In this document: positions 22,207 to 34,428 of the stretch, one piece after another
Layout of the letters: each line of letters starts with the position of its first letter
How positions within the stretch are numbered: position 1 is the stretch's first letter
Source of the DNA: Paragonimus skrjabini miyazakii
Taxonomy: Eukaryota; Platyhelminthes; Trematoda; Plagiorchiida; Troglotrematidae
Direction of reading: 5' to 3'
Assembly: GCA_014338405.1 (NCBI GenBank)
Contig: JTDE01000436.1
Span: 133,669 to 197,668 of the forward strand
Length of the DNA stretch: 64,000 nt
The notes under the pieces: generated by a model
Told to the model about the DNA's origin: nothing
Seen by the model: the letters and a program-made list of their open reading frames with translations, nothing else
Databases searched by the model: none
Position numbers and translations under genes: made by a program

Positions 22207-23404
22207 TGATTCACTTCTGCTGTCAGTGATTATCCACGATATGCTAGTCAGTACAAGCTGTGCACTTGATTATCTTCAATCAATGGTTAGCTCACATCCA
22301 TCAATCGCCTGCCAATATTATAATGCACTTTAATCGATTCAATTACGACGTTTTCTGTACTAGGACGTAGGAAAAATGCCAACGCACCGTCACATTCAGA
22401 GTACTACATGGGTCTTTCGTAAGAATGACGGTTTTACGAAGCACCATTGTTTACTTCCTTGATTCTCAATTGATTTAAGTTAGAGTATTCAAATGTGCAG
22501 TTGCGTTATCTGACGTCTCGAACATGGCATGAACCATTAACTTTTCAAAGTTGTCGCTTATTTGCTGATTGTGCAATGATTATACATTCAGGGTGTAATT
22601 TGCTCCAATGGATTAAAAACGTTGCAAGCAAACTGACACGTCGTTGGCCCGATCTGGATCGGTATCATCTGCACCACGCACATCCTAAAACTGGAAGCAT
22701 GCCTCATGGTCGCCATTGGGTTTGAAGAAAGGTTGTATGATTTAGTCCGCTTGATTGTTGCGCCTCGTGTTCTCCTAACAAATTTGTGTTGGGGTGTAAC
22801 AATGAAAGACAAGTAACAGAACTAGCTGTATTGTGCTTTTTTTAAAAGGCCGGAACGGGTTCAAATATCTTTGTAAAATTTGATATATAGGACATGCACT
22901 ATATAAAACTGCTTAGAGTATCTATACTTGTCTGTTGAATCTCGATAAACACATGTTCACCCATCAACCTTGCTATTTTATTATGAAATCAGAAATGGAA
23001 AGCATTTCGGTAAGACTATTAGAATCATTTCCACAACTGAATTAAGCTATGAAGGGGGGAAACAAGCAAGCGTGCAGTTGCAAACGTTAGCTACTAAATT
23101 TAATTGGATAAAGATTGAGAACTGATCATTCACATGTAGAACCAAGGTACCCATCCTAACACACCAACCGTCAATAATGCATATTCTCATCATGACTGGG
23201 AAGTGAATTCCGCTTTTCATTACCATGAGACTATCGTGTTAACACTTACACCATCGACTTCACGTTTAGTGTAACCGAATAATTACATCTACCCACTCAG
23301 CCGGGATTACTTGTGGATGGGGTTCATTTCAGTTTCGTTAGATCCCCGGGGACTTATCGGTTGTTGAAACATTGTTCAGCAAGTTGGATAACATTTGATG
23401 AGAA
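22207..23404. other. Upstream region of the vitelline gene, otherwise empty
   Basis: The first few hundred bases are the likely promoter region of the minus-strand eggshell gene. The 22495-22725 ORF has no recognised domain. No mobile element of this window was seen. Confidence 0.4.
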
Positions 23405-23675
23405 GTCCTAAACGTGCGGTAGTGCATCGAAATTCACAGAACAGGTTTTAGATCTCACTTTGCTCGGTTAATCTGACAGTTACCTGCGAAATACTACGGC
23501 TGAATGTTATGGTGTGATAATCTGATCATGTTTAGCATGAGATTGATGACGCATTTTTTTACACGGTCAACTAGAATTTGGGTTTGGACTCTTGTCCACT
23601 CCAAGATCTGCAATATTAACTGGCTCTAACACGAGCAAAGCACAAGCTTGATGCTTCTTGAAAGTGACTTAGTGC
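23405..23675 (+). mobile_element. Hammerhead-bearing SINE-like repeat, decayed copy (S6)
   Basis: Order matches S1: GAAGTCCTAAACGTGCGG, GCTCGGTTAATCTGA and GCTGAATGTT (module 1), then a hammerhead relic and the tail CTTCTTGAAAGTG. In the relic (23610-23655) the core is deleted to CTG, but stem II GCTC/GAGC (23623-23626 with 23633-23636) still pairs around the loop TAACAC. This is an old copy. Confidence 0.5.
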
Positions 23676-25456
23676 GACATCCATGTGAATAAAAAAGATT
23701 TGGTTAACTGTCATTGGTTTGTACCTTATGTCAGTCAAATTCTCCAGTGTTCAGCAATGAAACTTATTGTATTATTGATTTCTTTGCGTGATGATACAAA
23801 AGCCACCAAGGAATCTAAAGACATGAATAGGTGTTATGGCGTGATACGCAACCAGATCCTTCCTACATTTTGGTGACTAAGTTTGCAAGCCAATGTATTC
23901 AGTCAATGGTAAGGGCACATGGTGGTGACATCAAAGTTTCACGCAAAGACTTCCACATCAATTGTTGGGCCTAGAACTCAACAAAATTGACAAGGGAGAG
24001 TAATGGTATGTTTCAGGAAGTGTCAGCGATTCGATCACAGGCCATTGCATAGTAATTCGCCTTCAACAACTTCGTAAATAGTATGTTTTATCGCTGATTA
24101 GCCTACGCTGAGTAAAGCATTAATAGTTTCATTATTCCACGGCCAATTCGGGATTGGTATTAGGCCAGGTGGGAATTTGGTGTATACAAATCATCAGCTT
24201 ATCACGCCTCATTCACAGCAGATCTACTATCCCTAATCCGAGGTTTGTAAAGTCAACAGCAAGTTCCCGATCAAACCTTCTACTAATCACTTTAAATCCA
24301 AACAGCTTGACAAAATGTGACACAATGCACGTGTGGAAATTTTGCAGAAATTATTAAACCTTGAATATTAGAAAAACTTTGACTCGAATAGATGATCTAA
24401 CCTTCGGTACAATTATCGATGTTGACAGTCTCATGTTAATTCCGCCTAAATTGTTCTCGTTGCTAGGATTTGAATTTGTTCTCATTGAGAGTACTGCTGT
24501 ATATGCAAAAATAAATGTTAAAAAATTCCTATGTGAGCTGTACAAACAGAAAGTATTTGATCGGTTAAAGTATGTGCAGAACACAAGAAATTTGTGATTC
24601 ATAATAGAAGTCCCCTCAAGTTTGTCTCAAAACAAACACACTTGCATTCGTGTAGATTTATTCTAGTTGACCTCCTTGTGACTGTTTCTCATACTGTGCC
24701 ATATTTGAAATCAATCGATTATAACTAATGTGAAGCAAAATACGATTGTTCACATGTTAATCCTAGTACTTGTTTTAATGGATTTATAAGCTTTGAGAGA
24801 GTAAAAGTAAGATACAAGTTAGTGGCAGATCTCACTGTACTTCTCGTTCCTCAAGGTAGATTTATTGCGCTCCATTCTGTCTTCATTAGTTACGTGGGGA
24901 CAAAGCTATACCTCAGCGTTTCTAACATGTCCACACTGATGTGTATGGATGTGTACACCATGTCAGAATTTGTATATTCATTTCAAGATGTATAGTGAAT
25001 GAGTGACATTTGGATGATAGTTTATACGCTTGTGTAGAATTCATTATCACCTGACCAACGGTTTCTTAGTCCAGTCAAATGTCATAAACATCACTGTAAC
25101 TTTTCGAAAAGTCACAAGTTTACTAAATTCCCGGAAGATGTTTCACACTTCTGCGCAAGTGGCATAGCCCCATTTTTGTCCTTTAAGCTGACATGCCTAA
25201 GTATATGACTGAACTCAGATACTTTTTTTCGCATCTGCTTACTGCTTGCTATACCAACGGAGGATTAATGAGTTATGGTAATCTCTTGGAACTGCTTGAT
25301 ACTAATAATTTCGAGAGGTGTTCATTCTCAGCATAAAATTGACTTTTGTCAACATTTAGCTTGCGTTAAACGTTTAGCTGAGGTGCGCGTTATCTATACA
25401 GTAGGATGCATTTTCACACAATACTCGCTGTTTTTTTTCAATTAATTCGATCGGAC
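23676..25456. other. Intergenic stretch, nothing recognised
   Basis: AT-rich, ORFs up to 82 codons (24354-24602) on both strands without domains. No gene or repeat can be supported. Confidence 0.45.
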
Positions 25457-25500
25457 ATTTTGAAATACTAATAAGTAGTTTGGCAGATTTGATAATTTAG

Positions 25501-25530
25501 AGCTGAGCTACGAAGCTTCGTAGCTCAGCT
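25501..25530. repeat. Perfect 30 bp palindrome at the tRNA-like 5' end
   Basis: The 30 bases at 25501-25530 equal their own reverse complement, centred on AAGCTT (25513-25518). The right half is the acceptor strand, A box and first half of the D arm of the tRNA-like sequence, so the left half is an inverted copy of the first 15 or so bases. This could come from template switching or snap-back during reverse transcription. Confidence 0.9.
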
Positions 25531-25602
25531 GGTAGAGCGCTTGCCGCGTTTGGGCATGGTGTTTCTGTCGCTGGTTCGAATCCAGCCGAAGTCCAGATTT
25601 TT
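25514..25602 (+). tRNA. tRNA-like sequence with intact A box, B box and terminator (pseudogene or SINE head)
   Basis: Acceptor AGCTTCG (25514-25520) pairs with CGAAGTC (25587-25593) apart from the outermost bases. The D arm is GCTC/GAGC with loop AGCTGGTA. The T arm is GCTGG/CCAGC with loop TTCGAAT. The A box TAGCTCAGCTGG and B box GGTTCGAATCC are exact to consensus, and a T5 pol III terminator follows at 25598-25602. The middle is abnormal: 31 bases separate the D and T arms where about 23 are expected. Only a four-base-pair stem TGCC/GGCA can form, around GCGTTTG, without a U at position 33. A working anticodon is therefore doubtful. Confidence 0.55.
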
Positions 25603-25634
25603 CGCAAATGGATCTCTTCTAAATTTTGAAATAC

Positions 25635-28600
25635 GTCTGTTATGTTAATCCAGCCAGAACATATTGTTCACAAGCATATCTACTGAAGTCAGCAGAAGGC
25701 AATCGGATAACGTCGAGATATTTCTAAAAATCGTAACGTAGATCTGAAACGGTTTCAACCGTTCAAATGCAGTAATTCATGTGCACCAAATATGAGCTCT
25801 ATCGTTGAATGTTCTGTATGGTTGCGTCGCAAAAGGCCTTACTCGAGTTTAGTTCACTTATCTACGCTGTTAGCAATGAGTTCAGATCATTCTGCCAGTG
25901 ATCACTGTAATGAACAAACTGCAATCAAATATGAGTTATAACAAAGTCTTAGTGAGCTACCTTGTTTTATCTGATCAGTTTTTATGCTACTTTTCAATCA
26001 ATACCCTGCCTCTAAAGCTTCTCGTATTTGACAGAAGGTCAGGGTCAAAAGCATGCAGCAATTGTTTTTTCTCTCTGAAAGTTGACGCAACAGTTGATGT
26101 CATCTTTTAGTGTCTTCTTTTCTGCTTTGATGCATATTCAGTTTATCTTGTTGCCAGTCCTGAACTGAAAGTTTTTGGATCAAGTACTGCACTTTATGTT
26201 CAAGTGCACGGAAGACAGAACGTGCTCAAGCAATCGGATCTACCAGCTGACTTTTCATTAATTATACGAGATACTAGAATCTTATTAATACCGCATGCAA
26301 TCTTACTTCAAACTTGTCCAACCCTGTCACGTTAATAAAGTGTGCCTCAATCTAAATATTATGATGCGAGTTAATGAAACGCCCGCCCAGTGAAAACACG
26401 AGAGGGTTAAGACAATGTTAGACTTGTACCGAGATTGCTTTGTCTGATAAAGATTTCATGGATGGACTAACTGGGGTGACCGCATCATACGATTTCATTT
26501 TGCTTGTTAGTGCGTGTCTTGCCTTAGTCCTATCAAAACCATCTCATCTACGCTACATAGTACACCCAGCGGGTATGTTCGTTCATCTCTACAACTCTTC
26601 AGTTTAGCACAGAGTTCGGAAGATACATTTCGGCCAGATAAATTTGCCAATATGTCCTTATCCCTAATTATGATAGCCAACTTATTGGATGACTTTAAAA
26701 TGAAATATAGTCTATTACCTACAATTCCCATCATTGGTTAGAAGCAAGTTACCCGACAAATTACAACGTCAAAAGTGTTTATCGACTGCTTATTAAATGT
26801 TGTGTGATAGCATGAGAAATAATACTTGTCAGAATGTTTTCTTGATTTGCTACTCAGTACAGTTTTTTGCTTGTCTTCGCAAATTGTTGGTCGTGCAGTT
26901 GAAAGCATCAATAAACATGGCACACCCAAGACAAACAAAAATAACACAACTACTGCAAGTTTATGATGGTGCAGGGATGATCTGGCAATGTTTCCGAAGC
27001 GCATTCATTAATGCTCCAAGGTATGGTTGTCAAAGCATGATCGGTTAATATATTGTCTTCGTACGTCTTAGTAGCCATCTTGATAATCTCCAACCGTCTG
27101 TTTATTTACATGTAAAGCCATTACATCCAGTGCTACGACATTGCGCTAGTTTTATGAGAAACGTTCTACATTGTCAAGCTTATTGCAACACGTGTTACAT
27201 AAAAAACCGAAGAACTGCTGATGTTTCTGAAGTATTCTCATGATTGTCGCTGAAATAAGTGAGTAACAATGGATGTATGAACCATTGTCGTTAGTTTATG
27301 TCTGACCAAGACTGTAAATCACTTTCATAAACCTGGTTATTTTTGCTTGTTTTGTGACTTAAGTTTTGTCACGTCCATGAACATCCTAAAAACCTAATGT
27401 CTGTTGATTTCCGTTTTGACTAGAAACTGTTGACGCAGTGTACATAGCAGGGAGTCAACGTGTTTGACGATCCATTTGAATATACCTTTGTTTAAAAACT
27501 TCTCAGTGCTTTCTATAAATCTCGCTGGGACACAATTGTAAGTGACCAGCTTCGTTAAGATCCCTATTCCATTCCAAGTTGAAAAACAAAATCGGTTGAT
27601 TTTACTTTCGTTCAGCAGTCCACTTCTATATCAACCATTCACTTGGTTCAATGCCCAGTCCTGTCTTTACAACTCTTTCTGGTTATAATTCTCCGGTAGC
27701 AACCATGATTGGGTTCCTGTTGGAAATCGTTTGTCAGTCAGTTAGGCGTATGAGCATATGCCCTGTGCAGCGCATCCCTTTGAGGATGTTACTGGTACTA
27801 AGCAGTAATCGTCATTTCTAAATAGTTAAACTGTTTGCGTGGTGCACCAGTAGCATAATAAGTAGCACTGGATAACCTTGCCTTTAGTGAACGTAGAAAT
27901 AATTCTGGTGAGCCGATAGAACAGGCTTGCTTCACGCCCAGTGTCACCGTGTAAACGAAACGACATTTGTTGGTTTTCGAGTTGACAATACGACATGCTG
28001 TATTCTTTCTCCGTGAATTCATGCGAATCTTTCGTGGAAGTAAGAGTGCTAGGTGTTCGGATAAATATCAGATACCTTCTGATACATCAGTTGTGTTGAA
28101 CGTTATAAAACAATAGCAGGGAATGTTAACAATGATTTCCACATTTACGTTGGTTTTGTCTTTGACTGCTCAGTTAAATCCTCAAATCATCACCATTGAT
28201 CTATTCTGGTCTGTTAACCCCGAACAAACTTAATCAATCTATAACAATTTCTGGGCGTTCTGTTGTTTACATAAAGTTTTATATTTTCGCTTTTTTCCAT
28301 TAGACGCTTCTTAGACTCATTGTTGAATAGGAGTTAATTTAATGTTTTTTCTTATATCCTCGGATAGAGTACGTGGAATAGTTGACATAGACAGTGTTAA
28401 GATTGTTGGCCAATTCGCATTTCAAGTGAATTCCATTTGGCCCCATTTTGTGTTTTAAAACATCACCGTTTATATACTGTTTTACGTTCGACAAAAGTTC
28501 TGAACTTCGCCGTTTGATGACTGAAGCGTAATTCTGTCGAATCTATCTGATTCGGTATTATCGATTTGACGAAGATAGTTTGAGCCAATACAATCAGATG

Positions 28601-29069
28601 AACTTTCATTTTCCATCGCTTGCTTTCCAGCTAACCACGTATTCAGGATATTGAGTCAACTCGATTTATTACTTGAAGTAGTCAGACCGAAATCTTATTG
28701 TTAAATGAACTTGGAACAACTCACTTGTCACGTGTCATAACAAGCTTATCAATTATCTTAATTGCACCAGCTGTTCACAAAGCAGAATTATTTTGGTATA
28801 AAATCGATCATGGGATATTACCACGATATTACTGGTTAACACTCTGGGACTGTATTATCCGTGTCAGTAACGTGCAAAAAGCCTACAGTGTGCTGTGTTT
28901 ACAGTTTATTTCATGTCGTCATCCGCAAACTGTTCAACTATATTTTAGTTGTGAATGAGGTTGTCTATCGAAACCAAGGGATCAGTTCAAAAGCCTGTTT
29001 GACCCTTGTAAACGTTTATGGCATTATTCGATCAACATAACCAATAGCATCACGACACGGTTGTGTGGT
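25635..29069. other. Intergenic stretch, nothing recognised
   Basis: No recognisable gene in 3.4 kb. ORFs (25898-28958) are at most 88 codons, overlap antisense partners and have no domain. A short CTCGAGTTTAG match at 25841 recalls the SINE tail but is too short to call. Confidence 0.45.
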
Positions 29070-31090
29070 CATCATCATCATAGCAGCCATGAACCTGACC
29101 AAAAGGTACTGATGGTCAGGCCGCGGCTGACCTCAACAATGAAGTGAGATATCCTAGAAGAACACGTTACTAAGACGTTTGAAAAGTAATGAAGGATTAA
29201 GTGGAACAACTAGAAATGGTATGGATGCAGGAACGCCATTGACTACGACACATCGCCATCTCGGATAGCGTCTCTAACTAGCGATTTGAGTGATCAGCCA
29301 GGCAGGCGACACCTACCCACTTTGCTCCATGAAACAGTCAGGGTCTTTATATTTTGTGACCACGTTGTTGCTTGACCACCACGTGGTTTGACCCAACTGT
29401 TGGTGGCCTCAGCATATAATGCCCGGTATGGTAGACGTTCAGCTGGCATACGTAGTAAATGACCTAATAATCGCAAGCCATGGACCTTGATTAGTTGGGC
29501 AACTGATCGCCCGTTCCCAACGTTCCGGAATACGCGCCGGCGAACGGCCACATTGTTCACGCGATCAGTCCACTTAATATGGGCCAATTCGCGGAGACAA
29601 CGATGGTCAACCACAGCAAGCCTGTTGATATCTTCCTTGTAAACAAGCTACGTTTCCTAACCAAAGAGCAAAACAAAAAGTACACAAATGTTGTGATCCG
29701 AGAACGCGGATGGCGCAAGGGTTGTTTATTCGACCAAGCAATACAGGGGTTAAGCATTGAAACAAAACCACTCATTTGCACGCGGTATTCAGCCTCAGAC
29801 CGTCTCGGCTGCCGCAGACGTCGGTGCTCAGTTCCATCAAGTAGCAGGGACTCCTACAGGTGATACTGCACTCTGGTTTTTCTTCCTGCACTTTTTCTGC
29901 GGCTTGTAGCATGTCAAAATATATGCTCCGATCCTACTACTGAATAGCAGTTGTTTGAGTAGTATGTTATGATCGCTCAACTCCACTGCACAAGTATTAT
30001 GCGCTCTTCCTTTCAGTGATAACCGAACGTCTTTCCGACGCCAGAGATGACGCAGTTTGGCAAACGCAACTCGCACCTTTGCTATCTTCGCTGACATCTC
30101 ATCAGCTGTATTACAGGCTGACGAGATAGTGCTACCCAAGCACGTGAAACTATCCATACCCCCAGGCGGATTACTTGCAATACAGAAAGTAGAAGTGGAA
30201 ATGCCCAAGTCTGGAAGCAGCACTTTGCACTTTGAAGGTGCGAGGCGCATTCCATACAAACCAACCCGGTCGCTCACCTTGTCCAAAATGAACTGCATGT
30301 TTTCAGCAGAAGAGCTAAGTAAGACAATGTCGTCCGCATACTGTAGATTGGTCAATCTAGCGCTAAGACGAAGCTCAACACCAAGTTCACTGGACTTCTC
30401 AAGCGCACCCTCCAGAAGGTCGTCCATGGCAAAAATTAACAAGAAGAGGGAAATCGGATACCCTTGACGAACACCACTAGAAGTGATGAACGTCCGAGAC
30501 AGTTGTCCATAAACACTAACCCTGCATGCAGAGTAGGCATACAGTGATCTCAACAGATTCCCATATTCCCATGGTACTCCCTTGCGAAGGAGACAGTTCT
30601 AGAGAACGCTACGAACAACCAACTCGAAAGCAATCTCTAGATCTAAAAACACCACGACCGTCGACTGCCTATAAGAGTACTGATGTTCCAAGATCCGTCA
30701 CAAGGTAAAATGTGACCAACGGACCGCCGACCGGATCGGAATCCTGCCTGTTCTTCGCGTATCTGACTTTCTGTGGGCTTAGTGATCCGACGTGAGATGA
30801 GGCCAGTGAGTAACTTGGACGTAACAGACACTAGACTGATGCCTCTGTGGTTGTCACATAGAATTCGGGCCGCCTTCTCGAAAATGGGAATTCCTGCTGA
30901 TAAGTACCAACCATGAGGCATCTCTTCAGCCTCCCAGATCGTCTGGAGGAGTTTTGTCGGTTCCGATGTCAACATCTCGCCACCATCCTTGGAAAGAGAA
31001 GGAGGTAGGAGGTCTGGTCCAAGAGCCTTATTACGCTTCAATAGCTTGAGCTCTCGGACCACTTCTGCTTCCGACGGGAGACCGTCTGGA
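29070..31090 (-). mobile_element. 5'-truncated RTE/SR2-like LINE with nested insertion
   Basis: Minus strand, same family as the LINE at 1-1965. 31131-30643 holds the start of the RT (SEAEVVRELKLLKRNKALGP, CDNHRGISLVS, EEQAGF). 30553-29837 continues (SSGVRQGYPIS, catalytic YADD at 30329-30340, RHLWRRKDVRLSLKGRAHN). 29614-29294 is the C-terminal part (VDHRCLRELAHIKW, PRGGQ). The 3' tail ends in CATCATCAT at 29071-29083. Homology to the LINE at 1 kb begins near 31090. Between RAHN and YKEDINRLAVV about 340 bp of unrelated sequence is inserted, with the loss of some 30 bp of LINE target. Stops and frameshifts show that it is dead. Confidence 0.9.
29690..29990 (-). repeat. Nested ~300 bp repeat, copy A
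   Basis: Closely matches 58096-58404 in the same orientation and, with more divergence, 34140-34428 in the opposite orientation. Read 5'-3' on the minus strand it begins near AGTTGAGCGATCATAAC and ends near CTCGGATCACAAC. It sits inside the LINE, so it inserted after the LINE. No long ORF, no obvious terminal inverted repeats and no clear pol III boxes were seen; its class is open (MITE- or SINE-like). Confidence 0.75.
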
Positions 31091-34000
31091 CCGCAATAAC
31101 TACGTAGGGTAGAAGTTATGACGTAATACATGGCAGAAATACCGCCCGTTCAGTGCAATATATCTAGATATACTACATGTCCATGTAACTTCAGTATTAC
31201 ATAATTAACTTCTTTTCATTGTAGTATTCAAGATCGGTAAAGAAAAGAAATGTTTCATGTGCACCTTCGAGACTTTGGGTTTCCACATTTCTGTATACCT
31301 CTTGTTCTCCATGAATTTTTTACTTGGCCTTCTTCCAAACGCTATCAAAGTATCACATCAAAAACGCTCCATATTCACATCTGTCGTTTGCTATAAAACC
31401 AGTCCAGCTCAGCTGTATGCACTAGGATGAATGTAACAATGAAGCACAACCGGGTCTCAGCTAATATTTTGTTAGTTGTAATGCGAGGTAATAAGTAAAG
31501 TATTTTATTACAAATCACTGCCAGATGAACTCAATAGGACTTCCATTTTATTTCGCCATTTACTCTTAGCTTTTACTTCAAGAGTTTGAAAGTTCAATTG
31601 TAATGGAAGTCGTCATGCTGATCGAAGCGTGTCAGCGTTTCTGACGAAACATTGAGACTAAGAAAATTCCACGTACTTCACAATTTTCCCACCCTCTTCT
31701 CGTGGATGTCACAGTTTTGGATCCACCATACGTGGTATTTTGTTTGATCTATAGGCTTTTCCCATCCGCGCGCTTGTGTAACCTATCAGTCTCTGTTTAC
31801 CAGTCCTGCGTAACTAACTCTGTGGGCTGTGTCGTGATCTGGTAATCCAGGACCGGGATCTGATCGATCGATTTAACTTTGCTGAATTAAATGCCATTTA
31901 TTTTTCATACTTACCGTCAATTTTCAATCAAATTGGTCAGCACCGTAGCTATTGTGTTTTCCGGAACTATGGCCGACATTATGAATGTACTGAATCGGTT
32001 GTAGAGAGCTATTAGTTTCTGATGACCTGCATGATAGGGACAATGAGGCTCAGGTTCAATGAAGGTGAACAGTAAGGCCTTACAAATACCACTGAAGCGA
32101 CTTGAAAAGCGTGGACGTTATGAAACCCGCATATTTGACTGAATATCTGGCAACGGCAATTGTTCAGAACGAGAAGTTGCTTCACAGGAGTGCGACAGCC
32201 ATTTTGTACACCTCTTCACCAGCATGTTGTAAGCTGTCCGTTTTCTATTTCTGTTTGCGAAATCAGTATGTATTGGCCCCGCTGAAACAGACTTTTCATT
32301 TTTTTTCAGAGAACCTTATGAAAGCAAAGCTAGGGTGGATCGTTGGATGCTGTGTATGTGTGCGCATACCCATGTTGTTTCGATGGATCATATGATGTTT
32401 GCATCTTAACGTCGTGCTAAAAACCTTCCTGTCTGGTGACTAAGGGACGTACTGACTATCAAAAGCCCATGTGTTAAGGGGGACCATAGTTTCAAAAGTA
32501 GTTTGAAGGCAAAATCTATCTAAGTCGCACCTGAGAGCTTTTATTTGATGGTTCCATCTACTACCTCGCTCCATTAATGGTTCACTCGTAAACTTGTGAT
32601 ATGTGGTGTATTTAACCTCATAAATCACAAATAAAGGGAGGTTTTTCTCTGCGCTGTGTTTTCCATGATTAGTCCGGGAGTTTTCCATGCTTACCGAACT
32701 AATGATAGTGAACAGAAATACTACGGATTATCGCAAGAACACCATAATTAATCTGCCGCAGCGCCTTGTTGGATGATAACTCCGAAACGATATTTTGAAG
32801 TCGAAGCAGAATCACCACTCTCCTGGTGTTCGAATAATTAATCATGCCTAAATAAAACGTGAATAACAAAGACCATCCAGGTAGCAAGATTGAACAAATA
32901 GCTCACGATTAAACTCAGGTATATCAAGGAGGCTTTTAAACGGTTTGGTTTAGTGACCCGTGTATTAATATTAATGAAGTGTCCATAACAATTGGAAGAT
33001 GGGGTCGTTGATTGTTCAGCTTGGTTTATGGCCATGTGCGATTTTAAAGCCGGTTTGGATTTCCCTCAGTGAAGCAGACTAGTGGTTACATTTTGCTAGC
33101 ACATTTGCTGTTTGTGGGTTTGTTTGCTGTCTGTGTACTATACAGCGCCACGAGTCAATTTACTTCGGTTCTAAAGTACGAATTTGTTGGCGGTTGGTAC
33201 ATTGTCGCCGATATAACTGAAACACCCACTTTCACTACGTTCAACAGCCTTTTGGAAATGAACTTGAGGTCACCTCCGTGATTAGGCGGGAAGCCAATTT
33301 TATCCGGAACATTAATTTCTGAAGTTTTAGATCCCATCACTTTCTTAATTTCATATGCTTAACATTATCGGCATCATCAACTCATGTTCACTACATGAAG
33401 AGTAAACGCAAACCAATAGAAAGCTGCTTCACATCTAATGGCTAACACAATCACTGAGGTTGATGATGTGCTTCAGCTCGTCAACGTCAAGATGAACAAC
33501 AACTAAAAACTAGTAGTCACCCGTATCTTCGAAAATTTGATTAGGTTCACACGATCAACCTTTCGTTGTCACTCCGTATTTTCTCACATTCTGCCTGTTC
33601 GGTTGATTTCGTTTAGTTTTATAGCCACTAGTGTACAATACTAATAATGATAAATAAACTCTAACAGTGTATAAAGGAATTCATACAACTGTGTACCCTA
33701 TTAGTACAGCATTGGCGTGTTCGGGCAATGAATAAAACAAAATCTAATGATACATGATGTTGCTTGTTGCGTAAACCTCTCCCGGAATAATTTGGGAGAT
33801 GAATGAAGTCGTTTAGCATCGGTCCTTACGTGTTTACTCAATGAAAGCATATGGCCTGATATGCACGAACTATTGAACAGATGTTATGTTATCTTATAAT
33901 CACAGATCGGTTACCCTCAACTGGGATGCCAGCAGCCGTCACATTTGAGGGTCATCTGCCTGTTGGTGCCCCTTGGTCTGCTGGAGTTAGGTAAGTATGC

Positions 34001-34139
34001 AGCACTACAGAATAATCTGTCGTGGTTTATTGTGCACATAAACTAAATGTCATTTTATGCGAGTATGTAAACTGTGGTACAATATGCCATGAACGCAAAG
34101 CTTCACCAAGTAATACTCCACGATATGCCAGTGTAATGA
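31091..34139. other. Intergenic stretch, nothing recognised
   Basis: Three kilobases without a recognisable gene. ORFs at 32102-32395, 32440-33035 and 33069-33340 are short, often antisense pairs, and carry no domain; the one at 33069 starts with a hydrophobic stretch but has no other support. Confidence 0.45.
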
Positions 34140-34428
34140 GGATGGATGATCATAATATACTACCCCCACGACTGACATTCAGTAGCAGGACCAGAGCATA
34201 TATTTTGACATAGAAGTAGCCGCAGGATAAATAAAGGAATAGACATCGGAGTGCAGCATCGTACAAAATGATCCTTACTAGGTAAAGAAATTGGGCATTG
34301 ACGTCTATGTCAACCGAGACAGTCAAGGCCCAGTACCGTATGCAAATGAGTGCTTTTTAGGCAATTAACCCATGTGTGGCATTCTTGGATGAATAACCCT
34401 TGTGCCATCCGCCTTCTTGGTTCATAAC
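34140..34428 (+). repeat. Nested ~300 bp repeat, diverged copy C
   Basis: Shares with copies A and B the blocks GATCATAATATACTAC, TTCAGTAGCAGGACC, GAGCATATATTTTGACAT, CGTATGCAAATGAGTG and CTTGTGCCATCCGC, in the same order and spacing. Divergence is clearly greater than between copies A and B, so it is an older insertion. Confidence 0.65.

Larger units (their letters stand above)
25457..25634 (+). mobile_element. tRNA-like insertion flanked by 12 bp direct repeats
   Basis: ATTTTGAAATAC occurs at 25457-25468 and again, perfectly, at 25623-25634, enclosing 154 bp that contain a tRNA-like pol III unit. This is what a target-site duplication of a retroposed tRNA or short SINE would look like. The tRNA-like part does not start at the repeat, however, and 12-base matches in AT-rich DNA can arise by chance. 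Confidence 0.5.

Noticed and set aside
21770..22333. 187-codon plus-strand ORF
   Set aside because: It is antisense to the vitelline protein gene; the biased codon use of that gene keeps the opposite frame open by chance.
25835..25860. CTCGAGTTTAG match to the SINE ribozyme tail
   Set aside because: Only 11 bases, without core, stem II or the shared downstream tail.
30057..30467. 136-codon plus-strand ORF
   Set aside because: Antisense shadow of the minus-strand LINE reverse transcriptase, including its YADD region.
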